Of a stretch of 34,629 nucleotides of DNA, positions 23,933-30,406 are shown one piece after another; position 1 is the stretch's first letter, and each line of letters opens with the position of its first letter. The stretch covers positions 1 through 34,629 of IMG/VR virus record IMGVR_UViG_3300029319_000207. One strand, written 5' to 3'. A model generated the notes under the pieces. It was given only the letters and a program-made list of their open reading frames with translations. It was not told the DNA's origin and did not search any database. The stretch is from a virus. Position numbers and translations under genes: made by a program.

Positions 23933-24363
23933 TATTGACCAAACGTAGTTGTAGTTTCTGTAGTTGTTGATGTGTTTATAGTCCTAGTTACTGTAGTTAT
24001 AGTATCTAACGATGGCGTAATCAACGTTTCTTGTAGTGAAAAAGCCGCTCCCTGATTGACAATAGACCAACGAGGTATGGCCTCTAAATTAGGGGAAGTC
24101 CAACTAAAATTTACCCCGTTAACGGTTTGTTGGTCCAAAGTTGTAGCGGTAGGGTTTATATAATCCGTATTACTTTTTATATTATGACCGCTTGCACTAT
24201 AGGTATAACCGCTTTTGAACTGGTAGCTAGTTATGGTCTCATTTATAACGCTCTCGCTTGTGCTAGAAGTCGTACTCGAGCCTGATCTGAATTGAGGTAC
24301 AACCGGAACTGCTAAAACTTTTACCGGTAATAGTAAAAATATTAATATCCAATATTTAGTCAA
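23932..24363 (-). CDS. Exported Ser/Thr-rich protein, paralogue A (143 aa)
   Basis: Signal peptide at the N-terminus: MTKYWILIFLLLPVKVLAVP. The mature part is Ser/Thr/Asn-rich and beta-like: SGYTYSASGHNIKSNTDY, VNGVNFSWTSPNLEAIP, NQGAAFSLQETLITPS and a threonine-rich end (STTTETTTTFGQ). It shares the spaced pattern YSxSGxNI ... G-N ... AFSxxE with the next gene upstream, so the two look like diverged duplicates. Probably a periplasmic or outer-surface protein; function unknown. Overlaps the upstream gene by 8 bases. Confidence 0.7.
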   Translation of the reverse strand: MTKYWILIFLLLPVKVLAVPVVPQFRSGSSTTSSTSESVINETITSYQFKSGYTYSASGHNIKSNTDYINPTATTLDQQTVNGVNFSWTSPNLEAIPRWSIVNQGAAFSLQETLITPSLDTITTVTRTINTSTTTETTTTFGQ

Positions 24364-24871
24364 TTGTAATAGTAACTTTAGTCGAGCCTATACAGCTAGT
24401 TCCCGACCCGCCGGCGGTACAAGTGTGAACTCCGGAACTCAATGACGTTAAAGCTAAAGTCCCCGCCGTGCCGCCTGAGCCTACAGTAGTTTGTCCCCCT
24501 AAGTGAGGTAAAGCCGCGATTCCACTACTTGGCGTTATCGCTGAGGGAGACGAATCGCCCATTATTACAGATTCCGTTTTGCTGAAAGCAGAGCCGCTCG
24601 TGGTTACTGTCGTATCGGTTTGAATCATAGCGGGGACACCACTTGTAAGACTTCCTACATTTATCCCACCGATCTTTCCCGATGTAGTTGTATCTCCTAC
24701 AGTTACCGAAGGCGTAATATTATTACCACTTAAGCTATAAGTTGTACCGACTTTATTAGTTACCGAATAAGGCATATCGACCGTTATTTGAGCCGAAGTT
24801 ACAAATTCCTGTTTTATATCGGCAAAAGCCGCCGTAGGTAATAAACAAAAAAGTACTAAAGCTTTCTTCAT
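24356..24871 (-). CDS. Exported Ser/Thr/Gly-rich protein, paralogue B (171 aa)
   Basis: Signal peptide MKKALVLFCLLPTAAFADIK with cut near AFA. The mature part is beta-like: GTTYSLSGNNITPSVTVGDT, IGGINVGSLTSGVPAM, TTSGSAFSKTESVIMGDSS and a glycine-rich end with two cysteines (HTCTAGGSGTSCIG) that could form a disulphide. Shares its spaced pattern with the 143-aa paralogue downstream. Its ATG overlaps the stop of the membrane gene before it (ATGA). Function unknown; an exported virus-encoded surface or envelope protein is the simplest reading. Confidence 0.7.
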   Translation of the reverse strand: MKKALVLFCLLPTAAFADIKQEFVTSAQITVDMPYSVTNKVGTTYSLSGNNITPSVTVGDTTTSGKIGGINVGSLTSGVPAMIQTDTTVTTSGSAFSKTESVIMGDSSPSAITPSSGIAALPHLGGQTTVGSGGTAGTLALTSLSSGVHTCTAGGSGTSCIGSTKVTITID

Positions 24872-25140
24872 TTTTTTACAACTCCAACTTTGGAATCTTT
24901 GTTATCTACTATATTAACATTACCATTTTGTTTCTTTTTGTCCGTAGCCTTTTTGACATTTAGCCCGTAGTTAGACATCACGGCACTTAGCAAGCCGGCG
25001 GCGAACGTGGTATCTATTTGCCTAGTAGGATTAGGATTAAAATAAGACCAAGAAATAACGGCTAAAGACCAAGCCAAAATAACTATTTGAACGGCGTTTC
25101 CTAAAAAACCTATACCGTCTTTTTCTTCTTTATCTTCCAT
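24868..25140 (-). CDS. Small membrane protein, first gene of the exported-protein operon (90 aa)
   Basis: Acidic start (MEDKEEKDGIGFLGNAV), a hydrophobic segment VQIVILAWSLAVISWSYF at about residues 17-34, then NPTRQIDTTFAAGLLSAVMS, a weaker second hydrophobic stretch, and a Lys/Asn-rich tail. The two-segment layout with charged ends would suit a holin-like protein, but I have no firm family. Marine phages carry similar small proteins. The ATG is 6 bases downstream of a TAGGGTAGTAT motif. Confidence 0.65.
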   Translation of the reverse strand: MEDKEEKDGIGFLGNAVQIVILAWSLAVISWSYFNPNPTRQIDTTFAAGLLSAVMSNYGLNVKKATDKKKQNGNVNIVDNKDSKVGVVKK

Positions 25141-25146
25141 AATTAA

Positions 25147-25200
25147 ATACTACCCTACTGGGGAAAAGACAGGATGACCACCGCTTTATTAGGGTAGTAT
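25147..25200. promoter_or_regulatory. Divergent control region with 11-base inverted repeat
   Basis: ATACTACCCTA at 25147-25157 and TAGGGTAGTAT at 25190-25200 are exact inverted copies separated by 32 bases, in the 110-base gap (25141-25250) between the leftward membrane-protein operon and the rightward small genes. Each arm points into one operon. The arm sequence shares GGGTAGTA with motifs at 31574-31597 and 33743-33766. Likely a pair of divergent promoter or operator elements; the long loop makes a terminator unlikely. Confidence 0.6.
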
Positions 25201-25250
25201 ATGCCAAATTTATCAAATAATGATAAGTTAGGAAAGTAACACATAAAATT

Positions 25251-25412
25251 ATGTCTAAATTTCTAATTGGTTTATTTATCAAGTTTGGAAAAAGTGAGAG
25301 TCTACGCAAAGCCGTTTTGACACTTTTAAAAGACTTAGTTTCAAAATCCGACAATGATGTCGACGACGCTATTGTCAAAATGATCGAAGAAAAATTGTTT
25401 CCGGTCAAATGA
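25251..25412 (+). CDS. Small conserved protein (53 aa)
   Basis: Reads MSKFLIGLFIKFGKSESLRK, then AVLTLLKDLVSKSDNDVDDA and ends IVKMIEEKLFPVK. Amphipathic helical. I recall this family (LRKAVLxLLKDLVxxSDNxVDDAIVxxIEEKLFP) from marine phage genomes; function unknown. Its TGA overlaps the next ATG. An AGGAAAG site lies about 14 bases before the ATG. Confidence 0.7.
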   Translation: MSKFLIGLFIKFGKSESLRKAVLTLLKDLVSKSDNDVDDAIVKMIEEKLFPVK

Positions 25413-25681
25413 AAGTTACTAAATTCCTAAACATTGATATTGAACCGGCTCCTGCAGAGTTAGAGCTATCGGTCGAATTACGTTGTAGGGATATTATGGC
25501 TAGTGATGACATCGTAAGTATTAAACGATATTGCACACATTTAGTACGGCATCAAATGAAACAGGATGTTTTTATGGCTTCTATGTTAGGTAGGTTAGTA
25601 GAGCTAGAGGCCCTAAATGCAGTTTTTGAGATGAGAAAAAAACGTTTTAAATTTATTCGTAAGCTTTTTCGAAAGCAATAA
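25409..25681 (+). CDS. Small conserved protein (90 aa), marine phage family
   Basis: Begins MKVTKFLNIDIEPAPAELEL, continues SVELRCRDIMASDDIVSIKR and YCTHLVRHQMKQDVFMASML, then ends in a basic tail. The pattern FxNIxxxPxPAELELxVELRCRD...IKRYCTxLVRHQMxQxVFMA is one I associate with cyanophages, without a known role. Coupled to the 53-aa gene by ATGA. Its last 29 bases overlap the end of the leftward gene 25653-25943. Confidence 0.72.
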   Translation: MKVTKFLNIDIEPAPAELELSVELRCRDIMASDDIVSIKRYCTHLVRHQMKQDVFMASMLGRLVELEALNAVFEMRKKRFKFIRKLFRKQ

Positions 25682-25943
25682 TCTCTTCGTCGGTAAAGTC
25701 TCTAATTAGCATTTTTTCGGTTTTATCTACTTCATAATTAAATTTTAAAACGGCGGTTCTTATATGCTCTGTAACCCAATTACCCTCGCCCGTTACTATT
25801 TGAGCCTTACCTCTTTCATTCATAAAAATGTAGTGATCTTGTCCTTTTAAATGGACCTCTAATAAATTTTTTTCTAATTTTTGTAGCCTTAGTTCTTTTA
25901 GCTTTTTTAGCTTAAAACCCGACGGCGTTTGATCTCTTCTCAT
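25653..25943 (-). CDS. Hypothetical protein (96 aa), last gene of the early operon
   Basis: Begins MRRDQTPSGFKLKKLKELRL, then EVHLKGQDHYIFMNERGKAQ, IVTGEGNWVTEHIRTAVL, and ends DEEIIAFEKAYE. A charged helical start is followed by a small alpha/beta-like part. Not recognised. Its ATG overlaps the stop of the GIY-YIG gene (ATGA), so it is translated with it. It ends inside the convergent 25409-25681 gene with no visible terminator. Confidence 0.65.
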   Translation of the reverse strand: MRRDQTPSGFKLKKLKELRLQKLEKNLLEVHLKGQDHYIFMNERGKAQIVTGEGNWVTEHIRTAVLKFNYEVDKTEKMLIRDFTDEEIIAFEKAYE

Positions 25944-26590
25944 ATTTCTACGTGTATCTTATTACCTAGTTTATTCATTATATATTTTATATCCTCTTCG
26001 GTAAGGTTCTCGAACACTTCATATTTTAAAACTCTTTTATCGGCAAAATGGTGGTGTAATTCTTTTTCTAATTTTCTATAATCTTCTATTTTTGGACTAA
26101 CTGCAAGTATTTCCATTGGCTTTTGATACTTTATACGGCGTTGGATTTGTGCGGCGGAACTAGAACCTATCTTATGAAAATTTTTACTTTTAACAAAATA
26201 AACGTGGCCTTTTCCCTGATTATTTTTAGCTTTACTTTTTACGGGTGGCGACCAACCGTTTTCCCAACCTTCATCTAAAGCTTGCTCGTTCCATACCTCC
26301 TTACCTCTAACGTATCTAACAAAACCTTTTTGGATAAGCCATAATTTTGCTTCGAAGTCGCTACTGATTTCGTATTGCCTTTCGCCGCCAATAAATATAT
26401 CTGTTTCTTTAAAACATAATCCAAACTCTTTATGTATTTCATCTTCGCTCATACCAAAAAATTTCTCGTGTTTTTTTCTAGTATCTTCTTCGTAAATATC
26501 GCCGCAAAATGTTTGTAAGGTCCCGCTCCCCGCAGTAGTAAAATTAATTTTTCCCGTATCATTATTAAAATATAAACGACTTTTACTCAT
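25940..26590 (-). CDS. GIY-YIG type nuclease (T5orf172 / MUG113-like C-terminal domain)
   Basis: A 216-residue protein. The C-terminal domain (about 127-205) has GHVYFVKSKNFHKIGSSSAA, where VYF and KIG take the place of the GIY and YIG strands, then QRRIKYQKPMEILAV and a later LEKELHHHF with the likely metal-binding Glu. This is the layout of T5orf172/MUG113 domains. The N-terminal 125 residues are not recognised and include WNEQALDEGWENGWSPP before the domain. Such proteins may be DNA-binding or nicking. Translationally coupled (ATGA) to the AcrVA2-like gene upstream. Confidence 0.72.
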   Translation of the reverse strand: MSKSRLYFNNDTGKINFTTAGSGTLQTFCGDIYEEDTRKKHEKFFGMSEDEIHKEFGLCFKETDIFIGGERQYEISSDFEAKLWLIQKGFVRYVRGKEVWNEQALDEGWENGWSPPVKSKAKNNQGKGHVYFVKSKNFHKIGSSSAAQIQRRIKYQKPMEILAVSPKIEDYRKLEKELHHHFADKRVLKYEVFENLTEEDIKYIMNKLGNKIHVEI

Positions 26591-27978
26591 CTATTTTTAC
26601 CGCTAACGTAACAAGGCTCAAACCATTTAAGTTTGCGTTGCCTACGTTTAAAACCTTGACAGACCGTATGCCAATGTCCCCTTCGCCAATGAGGTCGTCT
26701 AGGAATACCGGCTTCTTTTACCTCTAACATATCGGTTTTAGGGCGTAACTTTATAACACGCTCGCTAAACTCCTTACCAATCCAAGTAACGGCTCTAGGC
26801 TTAAATTTTCCCGACCTATTCATTTCCCGTTGTATAGGTATAGTTTGGCTTGGTGGTAAATATTCGATAGTTATATCTGGCTCTTGGTTCATAAATAAAA
26901 TTAAATTTACTACTATTAAAAACTGCTGTTGGTAGGTTCTAGGAAGTTCGTCGAACGTATAGTCTTTACTTTTATTTATCCATAACGGGGAGTTTACTGC
27001 CTTAGAAATATTGTTAGTCCTTATAGCGTTAAGGTTATTCCAATTAAAACCAAACATAAAACGCTGTTTACTTTCTTTGCCTAACGCTATGCCTTCGGAC
27101 CTTATAAACCTACTTTTGGTGCTTAGATGGCAAACTACCTCGACATCATTAAGACCGGTTTCGGTATCTATAAACATATAGTTAACTAAATTTATTTCGT
27201 TACTTTGTAAAACAAAAAAGTGGTTATTAATTATTTGGGGGGTTTTTTCTATTTTTAACTCGTGAATAGGAGTATCTAAAAAGGCGGTACTTAGTTCATC
27301 TGTTAAATAATAAGCCGGTGCAGAAAAGACTTGAAATATCTGTTGGGCGTTCCAATTTTTAGAATTAAATATTAAATTAGAAGCTAATTTATGCCACTCG
27401 TAATAACCAACGGGGGATATGTATTTAAAAAGAAAAGCAAGTTCCGTTTCGCTATAGTTTTTGCTTACGGTTATATGAGGAAACTTTCTTTTAATTTCTT
27501 TTGGGGTTTCGTCTTTAGGTTCTTCTTTTGGCTTTTTTTCTAATATTTCATACTTACCGTCGGGTGCTAAAGAAACGGTAACGCCGGAAGGTAAAGTAAG
27601 AATTTGACCTCCCTCTATACCTATAGTTTGCGTTACTTCTTTTATTTTTCCTTCTTCTCCTATAGTCATGTGAGTTTTTACTTTTTCGGTTACTTCTTTC
27701 GGTAAACCTTTTCCATAACGTTCTAAATAATCAAGTTCTTTTTTTTGCCTTTTAGGATTCTTTTTAATATCGGTGTCTATTCCACCTCCCCTTAAAAATT
27801 TATTTACTCTAGCCATAGCCCATTGAGCCATAGATACGTTTCGATTACCTTTAGATAAATAGGCTCCTTGACCTCTTCTATAAACTTCAGCTATTTGAGC
27901 ATAAGTATAAGGACTTTCTTTTGCTTTTCTTTCTAAGGTTCTTTTTAAAGCTCTGTTAAAAGGTTTTTTATGCTCCAT
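26587..27978 (-). CDS. Fusion protein: YRRGQGAYL domain + AcrVA2-like C-terminal domain (463 aa)
   Basis: The N-terminal domain (about 8-62) reads YAQIAEVYRRGQGAYLSKGN and RNVSMAQWAMARVNKFLRGG, a second copy of the small protein at 4490-4741. A charged linker (about 65-165) follows, including a small beta segment with GGQILTLPSGVTVSLAPDGK. The large C-terminal part (about 170-463) ends with RRPHWRRGHWHTVCQGFKRR and LKWFEPCYV. The PHxRxGHWHxxxxG...R..LKWxxPxxV ending is that of the AcrVA2 family; AcrVA2 itself blocks Cas12a production by acting on the nascent protein and its message. Many phages carry relatives with no shown target, so the function here is open. Confidence 0.65.
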   Translation of the reverse strand: MEHKKPFNRALKRTLERKAKESPYTYAQIAEVYRRGQGAYLSKGNRNVSMAQWAMARVNKFLRGGGIDTDIKKNPKRQKKELDYLERYGKGLPKEVTEKVKTHMTIGEEGKIKEVTQTIGIEGGQILTLPSGVTVSLAPDGKYEILEKKPKEEPKDETPKEIKRKFPHITVSKNYSETELAFLFKYISPVGYYEWHKLASNLIFNSKNWNAQQIFQVFSAPAYYLTDELSTAFLDTPIHELKIEKTPQIINNHFFVLQSNEINLVNYMFIDTETGLNDVEVVCHLSTKSRFIRSEGIALGKESKQRFMFGFNWNNLNAIRTNNISKAVNSPLWINKSKDYTFDELPRTYQQQFLIVVNLILFMNQEPDITIEYLPPSQTIPIQREMNRSGKFKPRAVTWIGKEFSERVIKLRPKTDMLEVKEAGIPRRPHWRRGHWHTVCQGFKRRQRKLKWFEPCYVSGKNR

Positions 27979-28315
27979 GACATTCCTCGCAAATAAACTG
28001 CAACGGAGTATCTTTTACTATTGCCGATAAAATTAATATTGCTAAATGCGAAGGCGGTTGTTCATTAGTAAAAGGAAATATTTGTTCTTGACTAAAATGA
28101 ACACCTAAACCGCTAACAATAATAGAATTTTTTATGCGGCAACTTTCGGAATGCTCCGCGATTTTTACTTGCGAAAACATAATCGCTACGCCGTACTCTT
28201 TGTGGTTAACGTAAGTAGCACCGTAATCTTCAAAATTGAGATCAAAACTATCAAGCCCGATAGTTAAATGATCTATAAAAATCTGGGCTTGTAAAGGTAG
28301 TTTGGGTTCTTTCAA
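27968..28315 (-). CDS. Hypothetical protein (115 aa) beside the AcrVA2-like gene
   Basis: Begins MKEPKLPLQAQIFIDHLTIG, with AIMFSQVKIAEHSESCRIKN and GLGVHFSQEQIFPFTNEQPP, then HLAILILSAIVKDTPLQFI and a CEECHGA end. The last motif has Cys and His close together and could bind a metal, though it is very short. Not recognised. It overlaps the AcrVA2-like gene by 11 bases and the upstream gene by ATGA, so the three are probably made together. Confidence 0.65.
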   Translation of the reverse strand: MKEPKLPLQAQIFIDHLTIGLDSFDLNFEDYGATYVNHKEYGVAIMFSQVKIAEHSESCRIKNSIIVSGLGVHFSQEQIFPFTNEQPPSHLAILILSAIVKDTPLQFICEECHGA

Positions 28316-28689
28316 AATGGACTAGCCTCCGTATTATCATCTTCGGGACTTTCTTCTACCTCTACTACTACTTTTCGTGGGTTAATAGTTCCGTATGCAC
28401 CGAAGTCATCTTCATCGTATTTACTAACATTACCGTTGCCGTAAATATATATGCCTTGTACCTCTTCACGTTCGCCGGTACGCATATCAAATACTTTACC
28501 TTTTGCGTGGTTTTCGGGTTTATCGGCCACGTTCATAACGTGTTGAGCAAAGTCTAAAACTGTTTCTAGCGGTATAAATAAACCAATTTTTTTAGTGTAT
28601 TTATGTTTTGTAGGCTCGTAAGTATTATCCGAAACGGTAAAATTTACGGGAACTTGAAACGCGGGTTCAAAATTAGATTGATAAGCCAT
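28312..28689 (-). CDS. Probable single-stranded DNA-binding protein (125 aa)
   Basis: Begins MAYQSNFEPAFQVPVNF, with KYTKKIGLFIPLETVLDFAQ and GIYIYGNGNVSKYDEDDFGA. The last 20 residues are acidic and end in SPF (VEVEESPEDDNTEASPF), like the acidic tail with terminal Phe of bacterial SSB and T7 gp2.5. It lies one gene away from the Rad52-like recombinase and exonuclease. The role is inferred from tail and neighbours; no OB-fold motif can be proved by eye. Confidence 0.55.
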   Translation of the reverse strand: MAYQSNFEPAFQVPVNFTVSDNTYEPTKHKYTKKIGLFIPLETVLDFAQHVMNVADKPENHAKGKVFDMRTGEREEVQGIYIYGNGNVSKYDEDDFGAYGTINPRKVVVEVEESPEDDNTEASPF

Positions 28690-28692
28690 AAT

Positions 28693-28926
28693 TTAAAAAG
28701 AGTTAATAGGTGTAATAGAGTTTGTTTCCTCCCAAGCTAAAACTTGGTGTAATTCATATCGAACGTAAGGTTCGCCGATAGTAGATGCGGTACGCGGGAC
28801 TTCATACCACTTAGGGCCAGTAGGTTCGCCGCGTCTAGTTAAAGTACGCCAACGTTTTACTGTAGCCATACAGACCCCGTATCTTTTACAGAGGTCTTTA
28901 GTAGATAAATAAGCTTGGTCGGTCAT
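28693..28926 (-). CDS. Excisionase-like helix-turn-helix protein (77 aa)
   Basis: The N-terminal 30 residues read YLSTKDLCKRYGVCMATVKR followed by WRTLTRRGEP, the winged helix-turn-helix pattern of MerR/excisionase-like small proteins (LSTxELAxxxGVSxxTVxRW). The rest (VRYELHQVLAWEET) is the usual recognition-wing end. It may control early genes or act in recombination. No integrase was seen in this window, so a true excisionase role is not supported. ATGA overlap with the recombinase gene upstream. Confidence 0.72.
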   Translation of the reverse strand: MTDQAYLSTKDLCKRYGVCMATVKRWRTLTRRGEPTGPKWYEVPRTASTIGEPYVRYELHQVLAWEETNSITPINSF

Positions 28927-29603
28927 TTTAGTTTTACCCTCATTTTTGCAACCGTATTATCTAACTCGGTTTTTTGTTGTTGCGTAAGCTTACCGTCTCT
29001 AAAACGGATAGCTATGTTTTTTTGATGGTCTATTAACTGGTCTACGCTCTTTGCGTTTTCTACGGCGTTTTTAGCTAGTAAAAAAGTATTAACGCTTTGC
29101 GGTTTATTATCGGCAACTTCCGCAACTTGCTCACGTAAAGTTTCTATTACCTCCCCTTTATTTACTTTGGGTTTACCGGTATTAGTTTTCCAACTTTTAT
29201 CTTTACCGTTATAAAGCGATAAGCCAAACTGGTTGCCAAACTGCATAAAGGCTCTTTTACGAGCATCGGTTTCGGCTTCTTTTATAGCCGACTCGTGCTT
29301 TTCGCCTAAACTACCGAAACGCCCATGTCCCGCACCGGTTCCTTCTCTAATAACGTCGCCTATAGTAATTCTAACTTTAGCCGTATAAGAAATACATTTT
29401 TGCTCTTCGGCTACAAGTTTAGTTTCTATAGTTTCGCTAGTCCAACCGTCAAAACCAAATATGCGGTTAGCTTCGTCTATAACGTGCCAACCTTCGACGT
29501 AGGCTAGTTGAAAAGTGCCGGCTTGGTTTCCGTCTCTTTCTTTTACGTTTTTTGCGAGTATAGGTTCTTTTAGTAACTCGACTTGTTCTTTAGTAAATTC
29601 CAT
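28923..29603 (-). CDS. Rad52/22-family single-strand annealing protein
   Basis: A 226-residue recombinase that anneals complementary single strands. The N-terminal 130 residues are the Rad52/Rad22 domain: LAYVEGWHVIDEANRIFGFD with GWTSETIETK, then REGTGAGHGRFGSLGEKHES, AIKEAETDARKRAFMQFGNQ and FGLSLY. The remaining part is helical and Lys/Gln-rich. The ATG at 29603 lies 2 bases after the exonuclease stop; an earlier ATG at 29627 would overlap it. It forms a recombination set with the exonuclease upstream and the probable SSB downstream. Confidence 0.9.
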   Translation of the reverse strand: MEFTKEQVELLKEPILAKNVKERDGNQAGTFQLAYVEGWHVIDEANRIFGFDGWTSETIETKLVAEEQKCISYTAKVRITIGDVIREGTGAGHGRFGSLGEKHESAIKEAETDARKRAFMQFGNQFGLSLYNGKDKSWKTNTGKPKVNKGEVIETLREQVAEVADNKPQSVNTFLLAKNAVENAKSVDQLIDHQKNIAIRFRDGKLTQQQKTELDNTVAKMRVKLK

Positions 29604-29605
29604 AA

Positions 29606-30406
29606 TTAATTTTGTGAATATGCCCAACTAGGTAGGCTTAAAGTTGTAATTTTTTCGGTATAACCACGCCAATAGCTATCGGTATGGCATTGACTTATGA
29701 GTTTTAGAGCATCTTGACGAAGTTTTAAACCCCATTCCAAAGAAGCCTCGTCAAGCTCGGTAACGCTAACGGCAAACGGATATACCTTTTCTACCGCGAT
29801 AAAAATAAATCTCTTAGCACCTACTACTTCTAAATAGTGGGCGGCTTGTAAGTGGTATAAATATCGGGCCACGCTTTTTACAAACGTATTAGGCTCCGCC
29901 CCTCCTTCGCCGGTAGTTTTAAGGTCGATAATAGTATCGCCGTTAATAAAGTCGGTTCTAGCTTTACAAGATAAACCTGTTTCGGGGTCGGTTTTCCAAA
30001 AACTAGCTTCGGCGTGTCCTTTAGATAAAAGTTTTTTTGCTATAGGGTTATTATGTACGGCGTTAGCGACGTTAGATGCAAGCTCGTACTCGGTAGAGGT
30101 TATAGGTTCGATACCTTTAGCCGCCATTTCTTCGGCTTGTATCTTACCGGCTTTAGTAGCTTTACTAAGGCAAACACCGTAAGCTTTTTTTGCTCTATCG
30201 GGTTCTAAAGTAAAGGCGTGACATAGTTCGCCGGCTCTAAAAGCTTTTTTTACGGCGGGTTCGTGGTCTAGTTTTTCTTCCCCATACTTCATCTTGTGAA
30301 ATATTTCGGGACTTTTACCGATAATAGTTTTGCAATCGGTGGCACTATACGCGGGGTCAGCGTGGTAAGTTTCCGCGTCGATAGTGATAGCTTTAGTCTG
30401 TTTCAT
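29606..30406 (-). CDS. RecE-like 5'-3' exonuclease (PD-(D/E)XK)
   Basis: A 266-residue nuclease. It begins ITIDAETYHADPAYSATDCK with LCHAFTLEPDRAKKAYGV, typical of the exodeoxyribonuclease VIII-like family (PDDEXK_1). The active site is ETGLSCKARTDFINGD with TIIDLKTT: the acid of RTDF, and D plus K of DLKTT. A C-terminal YHLQAAHYLEVVGAKRFIFI segment with Gln fits motif IV of this nuclease class. It resects double-stranded ends for the annealing protein encoded next. Confidence 0.9.
   Translation of the reverse strand: MKQTKAITIDAETYHADPAYSATDCKTIIGKSPEIFHKMKYGEEKLDHEPAVKKAFRAGELCHAFTLEPDRAKKAYGVCLSKATKAGKIQAEEMAAKGIEPITSTEYELASNVANAVHNNPIAKKLLSKGHAEASFWKTDPETGLSCKARTDFINGDTIIDLKTTGEGGAEPNTFVKSVARYLYHLQAAHYLEVVGAKRFIFIAVEKVYPFAVSVTELDEASLEWGLKLRQDALKLISQCHTDSYWRGYTEKITTLSLPSWAYSQN

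Noticed and set aside
25130-25408. Leftward 92-aa frame
   Set aside because: Opposes the conserved 53-aa gene at 25251-25412 and crosses the divergent control region; the 53-aa product has a recognisable pattern while this one does not.
28693-28926. Temperate lifestyle suggested by the excisionase-like HTH protein and the divergent switch
   Set aside because: No integrase, repressor or attachment site was found in the window; the HTH family is also common in lytic phages.
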